Shown here: positions 8,216-14,633 of the stretch, piece by piece
Numbering within the stretch: the first letter of the stretch is position 1
How the letters are laid out: each line of letters starts with the position of its first letter
From: JAQIBY01 sp964615585
GTDB lineage: Bacteria; Bacteroidota; Bacteroidia; Bacteroidales; ML635J-15
DNA length: 19,869 nt
Direction: 5' to 3'
Assembly (NCBI GenBank): GCA_964615585.1
Contig: CAZTNS010000052.1
Coordinates: forward strand, 1-19,869
Program-made: the position numbers and the translations under genes
Notes under the pieces: generated by a model
Told to the model about the DNA's origin: nothing
The model's input: only the letters and a program-made list of their open reading frames with translations
The model's database searches: none

Positions 8216-9166
8216 ATGAGAATAGCATTTTTGATAATTGTATTGCTTCACGGATTAATCCACTTGCTTGGATTTGTTAAAGGTTTAGGTTTTAAGGAAG
8301 TAAAAGAATTGACACTTCCGATATCTAAACCAATGGGATTTGTTTGGCTGACTGCAACAGCCTTCTTTTTGTCTTATGGCATTTTGTATTTAATCCATTC
8401 AAAATACGCTTGGTTCTTTGGACTTGTTGCTGTGGTAATTTCCCAGATTCTAATCATTATGTTTTGGAAAGACGCCAAATTTGGAACGATACCAAATATT
8501 CTGATTTTAGTTGTGTCACTTGCTTCATTGGGTCATCACAACTTTCAAAAATTTGTTGAACAAGAGACAAATCATTTAATAAGTCAAAATAAGATGATTG
8601 AAAATAGAATTATCAAAGAAAATGATATAGAGGCGTTGCCCGAACCTGTAAGTAATTGGCTTCGTAATGCTGGAGTTGTTGGAAAACCTTTCATTAGTAT
8701 TGGAAAAGTAACACAGACAGCCGGAATGAAAATGAAACCCGAACAGGAAAACTGGATGACTGCTAAAGCTATTCAATATACAACTATTGATAATCCTGCA
8801 TTTATATGGACAGTTGATGTGAAAATGAATAGCTTGCTCACCTTTCAGGGTAGAGATAAATTTGAAAACGGCAAAGGCAAAATGTTGATTAAAATGAATT
8901 CGCTAATCAATGTTGTCAACGAACAAGGTGAAAAATTGGATGAAGGAACTTTGCAACGGTACTTAGGAGAAATGGTTTGGTTTCCTTCATTGGCATTAAG
9001 TCCTTACATTACCTGGGAACAAATAGACGCTACAACAGCAAAAGCAACTATGATCTATAAAGGCACTTCTGGAAGCGGGACATTTCATTTTAATACCAAT
9101 GGTGATGTTACCAGGTTTTCCGCATTACGATACAAAGGCAATGATGCAGAAGCAAAACGTCATTAA
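8216..9166 (+). CDS. DUF6544/DUF6920-type membrane protein, C-terminally truncated
   Basis: The frame gives 316 residues: three or four hydrophobic segments in the first ~110 residues (IAFLIIVLLHGLIHLLGF; a second near 43-60; a third near 67-105), then a soluble domain beginning ENDIEALPEPVSNWLRNAGV. The LPEPVxxWLRxAG-V-G motif followed by the strand-rich region is what I know from the DUF6544/DUF6920 family, whose function is unknown. The protein stops at TAA 9164-9166, but the same reading frame continues with recognisable family sequence to 9316 after a second TAA, so this copy is truncated by about 50 residues. Codon use is more AT-rich than in the flanking operons, suggesting separate acquisition. 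It may be a decaying gene. Confidence 0.7.
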   Translation: MRIAFLIIVLLHGLIHLLGFVKGLGFKEVKELTLPISKPMGFVWLTATAFFLSYGILYLIHSKYAWFFGLVAVVISQILIIMFWKDAKFGTIPNILILVVSLASLGHHNFQKFVEQETNHLISQNKMIENRIIKENDIEALPEPVSNWLRNAGVVGKPFISIGKVTQTAGMKMKPEQENWMTAKAIQYTTIDNPAFIWTVDVKMNSLLTFQGRDKFENGKGKMLIKMNSLINVVNEQGEKLDEGTLQRYLGEMVWFPSLALSPYITWEQIDATTAKATMIYKGTSGSGTFHFNTNGDVTRFSALRYKGNDAEAKRH

Positions 9167-9316
9167 TGGACAATGAGCATTTCGTAATACAAGACTTTTG
9201 AAGGAATAAAAGTTCCTGCAAAAATGACTTCGACCTGGAAACTGGATGAAAGGAATTGGACTTGGCTGAAATTGGAAGTAACGGACATTAAATACAACAA
9301 GAATGCCAGCCAATAG
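9167..9316 (+). pseudogene. Detached C-terminus of the 8216 gene
   Basis: Reading on in the frame of the preceding gene gives WTMSIS, a second TAA at 9185-9187, then YKTFEGIKVPAKMTSTWKLD followed by ERNWTWLKLEVTDIKYNK up to a TAG at 9314-9316. The YK-x-F-x-G-I-K-V-P and T-W-x-L-x-x-x-x-W-T-W-L-K-L-E motifs are the normal C-terminal ending of this family. The remnant is in frame with the gene before it, so nonsense changes rather than a frameshift caused the break. There is no start codon of its own in a sensible place. Confidence 0.6.
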
Positions 9317-9451
9317 CAGCGTATATTTGGCAATAGCTGGTGAAGTGGTAAATGGAAGTTTCTTATGTTTATCCTGAAAAATTTAAGCCCCTGAATTGCA
9401 GGATTGATACAGTTTCATTATTTTTACGGGTTATTATCAGATAATAGGATT

Positions 9452-10615
9452 ATGAGAAAAATATTGGTGATAGATGATGAAAGGAGCATCAGAAATGTAT
9501 TTAAAGATATCCTTGAGCGTGAGGAATACGAGATAGATGTTGCAGAGAACGGAAAAACAGGACTTGAGAAAATTAAAAACGAAATGCCTGACCTTGTAAT
9601 TTGTGACATAAAAATGCCCGAAATGGATGGTGTGGAGGTGCTGGAAAAAGCCATGGAAATTGACCCGGAGTTGACCTTCATTATGATTACGGGGCATGGG
9701 GATGTGGATTTAGCGGTAGCCAGTTTCAAAAAAGGAGCATACGATTTTATACAAAAACCATTGGATTTAAAGCGCTTGCAAATTACCATCAAAAATGCCA
9801 TGGAGCGTAATAACCTCATCACTGAAACAAAGCAGCTGAAGAAAAAGGTAAGCAAAAGATATGAATTGGTTGGTGAGTCTGAACCCATGCAAAAAGTAAA
9901 AGCCATGATCGACCGCGTGGCACCTACAGACGCTCGAGTGCTCATTACCGGAGAAAACGGTACAGGGAAAGAGTTGGTGGCTCATCAGTTGCATGAAAAA
10001 AGCAAGAGGGCAAAAGCTCCCTTTGTGGAGGTCAATTGCGCAGCTATCCCTTCTGAGCTCATAGAATCGGAACTTTTTGGCCATGAAAAAGGTGCTTTTA
10101 CCTCTGCCCACAAACAGCGAAAAGGGAAATTTGAACAGGCCCACGGAGGTACCATTTTTCTCGATGAAATTGGCGATATGAGTTTATCTGCTCAGGCAAA
10201 AGTGTTGCGTGCCTTGCAGGAAAATAAAATCAGCCGGGTGGGCAGCGATAAAGATATCAATGTGGATGTCAGGCTCATTGCTGCTACAAACAAAAACCTG
10301 CGCAAGGAGATTGATAACAACAATTTCAGGGAAGACCTTTATCACCGCATCAGTGTCATTATTATTGATGTTCCTCCACTGAAAGAAAGAACAGAAGATA
10401 TCCCCTTGCTTGCTGATCATTTTTTGGCTCAGATTTGTGCCGATCATGGCATACCAAAAAAAGAAATAACCAACGAAGCCATTGAAAAACTAAAATCCTT
10501 CCCCTGGACAGGAAATGTCCGCGAATTCAGCAACCTGATGGAACGTTTGGTTATCCTCTGTCAGGATAAAATTACAGCCAAAGACATTGATAATTTCGGA
10601 CAGCCCTTGATTTAA
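9452..10615 (+). CDS. Sigma-54-dependent response regulator without HTH
   Basis: The 387 residues comprise a receiver domain and a sigma-54 AAA+ domain. The receiver has D8/D9, phospho-acceptor D52 in VICDIKMPEMDG, T80 and K102. The AAA+ domain has Walker A GENGTGKE (167-174), the sigma-54 loop GAFTSA at 214-219 (canonical GAFTGA, so Ser replaces the second Gly), Walker B IFLDEIGD (235-242), arginine region REDLYHR (293-299) and sensor II GNVREF (354-359). It ends at residue 387 about 20 residues after the AAA+ lid, leaving no room for the Fis-type helix-turn-helix. It would activate RpoN-dependent transcription after phosphorylation, perhaps from solution or through a partner. The ATG at 9452 starts directly at MRKILVIDDE; an upstream ATG at 9404 would add 16 unrelated residues. 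No histidine kinase lies nearby. The lyase gene starts five bases after it. Confidence 0.92.
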   Translation: MRKILVIDDERSIRNVFKDILEREEYEIDVAENGKTGLEKIKNEMPDLVICDIKMPEMDGVEVLEKAMEIDPELTFIMITGHGDVDLAVASFKKGAYDFIQKPLDLKRLQITIKNAMERNNLITETKQLKKKVSKRYELVGESEPMQKVKAMIDRVAPTDARVLITGENGTGKELVAHQLHEKSKRAKAPFVEVNCAAIPSELIESELFGHEKGAFTSAHKQRKGKFEQAHGGTIFLDEIGDMSLSAQAKVLRALQENKISRVGSDKDINVDVRLIAATNKNLRKEIDNNNFREDLYHRISVIIIDVPPLKERTEDIPLLADHFLAQICADHGIPKKEITNEAIEKLKSFPWTGNVREFSNLMERLVILCQDKITAKDIDNFGQPLI

Positions 10616-10620
10616 TTTTT

Positions 10621-12075
10621 ATGCGAAAAGAAAAGGATATTATTGGGGAAAAAATGATACCGGAAGATGCGTTATACGGCATCCATGCTGTACGTGCACA
10701 AGAAAATTTTCCCAACGATATCGCATTTAATAGTCGCTGGTATAAAGCCATGGGGACAGTAAAGTTGTCAATGTATCAAACCATACAACTGTACCAGGCT
10801 GAATTGCAGAAAAAGTACCCGGAGCTCATAACCCTAAAGAAGATCAGCGATGAAAACTTACAGGCAATGATCAAAGCTGCCGGTGAAATCGGGAAAGGAA
10901 AACACATTGAACATTTTATTGTGCCGGCGTTTCAAGGTGGTGCCGGAACAAGCATCAACATGAACATCAATGAGATTATTGCCAACCGTTCCCTGCAGTT
11001 GTTGGGTGATAAACCGGGAAACTACAAGAAAATTGATCCCTTTGAATCGGCCAATTTATATCAGTCAACCAACGATGTGGTGCCCACGGCATTAAAAATG
11101 GCTGTTATGCTGGCTCTCAATGAATTGGAGGAAAAAATCAACGCATTGAGGTCTGCTCTTGAAAAACACGAAAATGCCCACCGGAACAGCCTGAGGGTAT
11201 CATACACCCAAATGCAGGCTGCCGTTCCGTCGTCTTTCGGCAAACTGTTCAGCTCTTACAATGATGCGTTATCCCGTGATTGGTGGCGTGTTTCAAAGTG
11301 TTTTGAACGCATAAAACAGGTAAACCTTGGCGGAAGTGCTATAGGTACTGGCATAACGGTGCCGCGGTTTGTGATCATGGAAGCCATCAGGGAATTACAA
11401 AAACTGACGGATTTACCGCTTACACGAGGCGAAAATATGGCAGATGCTACCAACAATCTTGATAACTGGACAGAAATACACGCTACCCTGAAAGCGCATG
11501 CCGTAAATTTGGAAAAGATAAGCAACGACCTGAGGTTATTGGCTTCTGACATATCGGATGGGAAAAGCCTGAGCCTGCCACAAAAACAAGTTGGCAGTTC
11601 TGTCATGCCCGGTAAAGTCAATCCGGTTGTTTCCGAATACGTCATCAGCATTGCACACCAGGTATATGCAAATGACCAGCAGATTTCCGCTTTATGCGGT
11701 CAGTCTCTGCTGGAGCTGAATCCTTACATCCCGTCTATAGGCCATGCGGTGCTCAACAGCCTGGATTTGCTTATCAGTGGCTGTGAAAGCATGAAAACAA
11801 ATATGATCGAAGGCCTGGAAGTAAATGTTGAAAATGCATATCATCAGCTTATCAACAACAGTTCTGTTACCACGGTATTTGTGCCTTTTATCGGATATCA
11901 TAAGGCTGCAGAGATAGCCAAAATGATGAAAACAGAAAATTGTGATGTATTTAGTGCTGCTGAAAAAAGCGGTTACATCAGTCAAAGGCAGGTAAAACAT
12001 TGCCTGAAACCTGAAAACCTGCTCAAGCTCGGCTTTTCGGTGAAGGATATTAAGGATTTTAATAAAAATGAATAA
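10621..12075 (+). CDS. aspA: Aspartate ammonia-lyase-like enzyme (aspartase/fumarase superfamily)
   Basis: The 484 residues start with a typical aspartase opening (EKDIIGEKMIPEDALYGIHA). The superfamily signature GSSVMPGKVNP is at 325-335, with the catalytic-loop Ser326/Ser327 and K332. QSTNDV is at 148-153. YTQMQ at 195-199 (T196-Q197) matches the TQ of E. coli-type aspartases rather than the TH of fumarases, though the usual GRTQLQD is altered to SYTQMQA. Aspartase converts L-aspartate to fumarate and ammonia. Fumarase or another lyase is less likely but not excluded because several family-conserved positions differ. It lies five bases after the sigma-54 regulator and overlaps the WbpD-like gene by eight bases, so these are probably co-transcribed. 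Confidence 0.72.
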   Translation: MRKEKDIIGEKMIPEDALYGIHAVRAQENFPNDIAFNSRWYKAMGTVKLSMYQTIQLYQAELQKKYPELITLKKISDENLQAMIKAAGEIGKGKHIEHFIVPAFQGGAGTSINMNINEIIANRSLQLLGDKPGNYKKIDPFESANLYQSTNDVVPTALKMAVMLALNELEEKINALRSALEKHENAHRNSLRVSYTQMQAAVPSSFGKLFSSYNDALSRDWWRVSKCFERIKQVNLGGSAIGTGITVPRFVIMEAIRELQKLTDLPLTRGENMADATNNLDNWTEIHATLKAHAVNLEKISNDLRLLASDISDGKSLSLPQKQVGSSVMPGKVNPVVSEYVISIAHQVYANDQQISALCGQSLLELNPYIPSIGHAVLNSLDLLISGCESMKTNMIEGLEVNVENAYHQLINNSSVTTVFVPFIGYHKAAEIAKMMKTENCDVFSAAEKSGYISQRQVKHCLKPENLLKLGFSVKDIKDFNKNE

Positions 12076-12655
12076 AACCATGGATAATACATATTTTGCG
12101 CACGAAACAGCGGTTATTGATGAAGGATGTGTCATCGGAAAAGGCACAAAAATCTGGCATTTTTCGCACATCATGAAAAAGGCTGTGTTGGGGAAAAACT
12201 GTAATCTCGGTCAAAACGTTTTGGTCTCTCCTGACGTTGTCCTGGGGAATAACGTCAAGGTGCAAAACAACGTTTCCATTTATACGGGTGTCGTTTGTGA
12301 AGATGACGTTTTTCTTGGCCCGTCCATGGTATTTACCAATGTGAGCAACCCGCGTTCTGCTGTAAATCGCCGCGGCGAATATGAAAAAACAACCGTTCGT
12401 GAAGGAGCCACCATCGGGGCAAATGCCACCATTGTATGCGGCCATGACATAGGAGAATATGCGTTTATAGGGGCAGGAGCTGTGGTAACCAAAGAAGTAA
12501 AACCATACGCATTGGTTGTCGGGAACCCTGCCCGGCATATTGGCTGGATGAGCGAATACGGCCACCGTTTGCATTTTGATGAAAATGGCCTGGCTGTATG
12601 CCCTGAAAGTGGTGAAAAATACCGGCTGAAAAATGAACATGTATCAAAAATTTAA
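12068..12655 (+). CDS. WbpD-like sugar-nucleotide N-acetyltransferase (left-handed beta-helix)
   Basis: This 195-residue protein is built of hexapeptide repeats ([LIV]GxxxxI-type turns from about 14 to 145, for example VIGKGTKIW, LGKNCNLGQNV, TIGANATIVCG, FIGAGAVVTKEV) ending in GNPARHIGWM and a short tail with CPESGEKY. This is the WbpD architecture: UDP-2-acetamido-3-amino-2,3-dideoxy-glucuronate N-acetyltransferase, which uses acetyl-CoA to make precursors of O-antigen or exopolysaccharide di-acetamido uronic acids. The ATG at 12068 overlaps the lyase stop by eight bases. An alternative ATG at 12080 would shorten it by four residues and suits the family equally well. The next gene encodes the WbpB-like oxidase of the same pathway, which supports the assignment. 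Confidence 0.82.
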   Translation: MNKTMDNTYFAHETAVIDEGCVIGKGTKIWHFSHIMKKAVLGKNCNLGQNVLVSPDVVLGNNVKVQNNVSIYTGVVCEDDVFLGPSMVFTNVSNPRSAVNRRGEYEKTTVREGATIGANATIVCGHDIGEYAFIGAGAVVTKEVKPYALVVGNPARHIGWMSEYGHRLHFDENGLAVCPESGEKYRLKNEHVSKI

Positions 12656-12663
12656 GTACCGTT

Positions 12664-13614
12664 ATGGATAAAGAAATAAAACGATTTGGACTGATAGGTG
12701 TGGCAGGATACATTGCCATCAGGCATGTCAGAGCCATTAAGGAAACGGGTAATGATTTGGTGGCCACGCTTGATTTGTTTGACTCTGTGGGTTTTCTGGA
12801 TGCTTATTTCCCGCACGCTGATTTTTTTCATGAATACGAACGTTTCGACCGGCATGTGGATAAGTTGAGGCGAAATAACAAAAAGCTGGATTACATCAGC
12901 ATTTGTTCGCCAAACTACCTGCATGATTCACATATCCGCTTTGCATTAAAAAATGAAACCCATGCCATTTGTGAAAAACCGCTTGTATTGAATCCCTGGA
13001 ATGTGGATGGCCTGGCAGAAATTGAAAAGGAAACAGGAAAAAAAATAAACACCATATTGCAGTTGCGGCTTCATCCGTCCATCATCGCACTGAAAGAGAA
13101 GATAAACAAAGGGCCAAAAGATAAAATTTATGATGTTGATTTGGCTTACCTGACAAGCAGGGGCAACTGGTATCATTTTAGCTGGAAAGGAGACCCACAG
13201 AAATCGGGAGGTATATCCACAAACATAGGCATACACTTTTACGATATGCTGACCTGGATTTTTGGAGATGTGAAGGAAAACATTGTGCATGAACATGGTG
13301 AAAAACGGGCTGCCGGATTTTTGCAGCTTGAAAAAGCACGGGTCCGCTGGGTATTAAGTGTGGATGAAAATGATTTGCCGGAAGGCATCCGGGAAAAGGG
13401 GCAGCGTACCTACAGATGCATTACGGTGGAAGGCGAGGAAATAGAATTCAGCAAAGGGTTTACCGATCTTCATACCCTCAGTTATCAGGAGATACTCAAA
13501 GGCAATGGGTTTGGCCTGGAAGATGCCCGTAAAAGCATTGAAATTGTGCATGAAATCCGCAATAAAACGCCCATCGGGTTAAAAGGCGATGTGCATCCGC
13601 TTTGCAATTGTTAG
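12664..13614 (+). CDS. WbpB-like Gfo/Idh/MocA family oxidoreductase
   Basis: The 316 residues carry an N-terminal NAD(P)-binding Rossmann fold with GLIGVAGYIAIRHVRAI (9-25). ICSPNYLHDSH and the family ECKP/EKP motif follow as CEKP (103-106, K105 catalytic). The C-terminal domain has GGISTNIGIHFYDML, with H191 the likely catalytic base. This matches WbpB, UDP-N-acetylglucosaminuronate 3-dehydrogenase, which supplies the 3-keto sugar for a PLP aminotransferase (WbpE) and then WbpD. The WbpD-like gene is eight bases upstream. WbpA (UDP-GlcNAc 6-dehydrogenase) and WbpE are not in this window, so the pathway must be completed elsewhere or the enzyme acts on a related substrate. It is probably the last gene of its operon, since a repeat array follows. 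Confidence 0.82.
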   Translation: MDKEIKRFGLIGVAGYIAIRHVRAIKETGNDLVATLDLFDSVGFLDAYFPHADFFHEYERFDRHVDKLRRNNKKLDYISICSPNYLHDSHIRFALKNETHAICEKPLVLNPWNVDGLAEIEKETGKKINTILQLRLHPSIIALKEKINKGPKDKIYDVDLAYLTSRGNWYHFSWKGDPQKSGGISTNIGIHFYDMLTWIFGDVKENIVHEHGEKRAAGFLQLEKARVRWVLSVDENDLPEGIREKGQRTYRCITVEGEEIEFSKGFTDLHTLSYQEILKGNGFGLEDARKSIEIVHEIRNKTPIGLKGDVHPLCNC

Positions 13615-13672
13615 GAAATAACCTGAGCAGTATTGTAATCAATCAATATCAATAATATATATTTTTATTGCG

Positions 13673-13716
13673 AATTGAATAACGAATAATGAACAGCAGA
13701 ACAATCGAATTATGAA
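13673..13716 (+). repeat. Left inverted-repeat arm of the gene-bearing unit
   Basis: This 44-base arm begins AATTGAATAACGAATAATG and ends with the ATGAA that starts the four-helix-bundle gene. It pairs imperfectly with the right arm at 14095-14138. Shared elements include AATTGAAT, GAACA, TCGAAT and ATGAA. The gene's start codon therefore lies inside a potential long stem. Confidence 0.75.
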
Positions 13717-14074
13717 TAAAAACAGAAAATATGATCTTGAAAAGCGTCTTATCGATTTTACCATTATTATTATGGAAATTGTTGAGCAATTGCCTAAGAC
13801 GCGAATTGGTAATCATATAGCAGGGCAACTGATCAGAAGTGGAACATCTCCCGCACTGCATTACGGCGAAGTACAAAGCGCGGAATCACAAAAAGATTTT
13901 ATTCATAAATTTAAAGTAATTCTAAAAGAACTTCGTGAAACCAATATATGTTTAAAGATTATCAAGCAAAAACCATTGATTAAATCTCAGGAGAAAATTG
14001 ATTTTGTATTAACTGAATGTAACGAGATAATCTCAATTTTTGTTATAAGCATAAAGACAGCTGAAAAGAAATAA
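13712..14074 (+). CDS. Four-helix bundle protein (S23 / 23S rRNA intervening-sequence family)
   Basis: The 120 residues are strongly helical. The family core is visible in the middle: QLIRSGTSPALHYGEVQSAE, then SQKDFIHKFKVILKELRET (around 39-76). This corresponds to the usual RSGTSI-x-AN-x-x-E-A-x-x-A/S-x-x-DF-x-x-K-x-x-IALKEA-x-ET pattern of the TIGR02436/PF05635 family, first described inside 23S rRNA intervening sequences. The biochemical function is unknown; related bundles (Avd of diversity-generating retroelements) form pentameric nucleic-acid-binding barrels. The gene is enclosed by 44-base inverted repeats. Its ATG is part of the left arm, and its first eight codons resemble the sequence that follows the ATG in the two gene-free units. 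It is AT-rich compared with its neighbours, as expected of a transferred cassette. Confidence 0.88.
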   Translation: MNKNRKYDLEKRLIDFTIIIMEIVEQLPKTRIGNHIAGQLIRSGTSPALHYGEVQSAESQKDFIHKFKVILKELRETNICLKIIKQKPLIKSQEKIDFVLTECNEIISIFVISIKTAEKK

Positions 14075-14094
14075 TTAAATTTGAAAAAATATAA

Positions 14095-14138
14095 TTCATC
14101 ATTCGATATTCTATTGTTCAAATGTTCGACATTCAATT
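14095..14138 (+). repeat. Right inverted-repeat arm of the gene-bearing unit
   Basis: This 44-base arm starts TTCATCATTCGATATTC, 21 bases after the four-helix-bundle stop codon, and ends ATTCAATT. It is nearly identical to the right arms at 14217-14260 and 14339-14382, and imperfectly complementary to the left arm at 13673-13716. It also contains two short direct copies of the TTCGAyATTC word. Confidence 0.75.
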
Positions 14139-14259
14139 ATATTTTTATTGCGAATTGAATAAAGAATACTGAACACCAGAACAATCGAATTATGAACCAA
14201 AAAGCAAAAAATATAATTCATCATTCGACATTCTATTGTTCAAATGTTCGACATTCAAT
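14138..14259 (+). repeat. Gene-free 122-base repeat unit (first)
   Basis: The unit contains the left arm, an ATG in the same place as the gene start, 20 bases of A-rich spacer, and most of the right arm. The 17 bases AAAAAATATAATTCATC at 14206-14222 are identical to 14084-14100 just downstream of the four-helix-bundle gene, placing the junction there. A 30-codon frame from the ATG (14192-14284) reads MNQKAKNIIHHS and onward, but it is only repeat sequence and not called as a gene. Confidence 0.8.
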
Positions 14260-14385
14260 TATATTTTTATTGCGAATTGAATAAAGAATACTGAACACCA
14301 GAACAATCGAATTATGAACCAAAAAGCAAAAATCATCATTCATCATTCGATATTCTATTGTTCAAATGTTCGATATTCAGTTATA
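14260..14385 (+). repeat. Gene-free repeat unit (second, array end)
   Basis: This second tandem copy keeps the 122-base spacing. It differs from the first by a few substitutions, mainly in the spacer after the A-run, and ends the array shortly after the right arm at 14382. Downstream to 14460 there is AT-rich sequence in which I see nothing. Confidence 0.78.
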
Positions 14386-14460
14386 GTTAACTGTTTTGAA
14401 ATAAGCAAGTTATTTAGTGTTTGTCTATAAAGTACAACTTATTTTTAAAAAGCACCATAT

Positions 14461-14603
14461 ATCAAATGTCAAATAACAAATAAATTCCAAACATCAATTT
14501 CCAAAATTTTAATAATTTTGGCTGCACTCGCCTTGTTTAGGTCATTGCCATTTTGAAAATTGAAATTTATTTGAGGTTTGTTATTTGATTTTTTGTTATT
14601 TCA
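14461..14603. repeat. AT-rich imperfect palindromic repeat, copy 2
   Basis: The left arm (starts ATCAAATGTCAAATAACAAA, ending about 14507) and the right arm (about 14549-14600, with TTTGAAAATTGAAATTTATT) are imperfect reverse complements, with a loop holding GGCTGCACTCGCC. It belongs to the same family as 4428-4600. It occupies most of the gap between the cassette array and the glycosylase gene. Confidence 0.6.
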
Positions 14604-14633
14604 TTATTCACTTATAGATAAATATTCGACTTT

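Larger units (their letters stand above)
13658..14385 (+). repeat. Tandem array of inverted-repeat units, one carrying a gene
   Basis: Three units begin with the same TATATTTTTATTGCGAATTG block at 13658, 14138 and 14260. Unit 1 is 480 bases and contains the four-helix-bundle gene. Units 2 and 3 are 122 bases each and lack the gene. Every unit has a left arm (13673-13716, 14153-14196, 14275-14318) and a right arm (14095-14138, 14217-14260, 14339-14382) that are imperfect reverse complements over 44 bases. The distance from block start to the ATG is 54 bases in all three. The last unit fades at 14385. Unit 1 minus unit 2 is 358 bases, close to the 363-base gene. The empty units therefore look like filled units with the gene removed, or the filled one like an empty unit that gained a gene. 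Confidence 0.85.

Noticed and set aside
13649..13876. A minus-strand 75-codon frame overlapping the four-helix-bundle gene
   Set aside because: It crosses the repeat arm and the 5' half of a well-supported gene and has no family resemblance.
14192..14284. A 30-codon frame starting at the ATG of the empty cassette unit
   Set aside because: It reads straight through the repeat arms and changes length in the next copy (14314-14430), so it is a by-product of the repeat, not a conserved peptide.
13658..14385. CRISPR array
   Set aside because: The repeats are contiguous 122-base units with internal inverted arms and only three copies, without unique spacers of regular length or cas genes.
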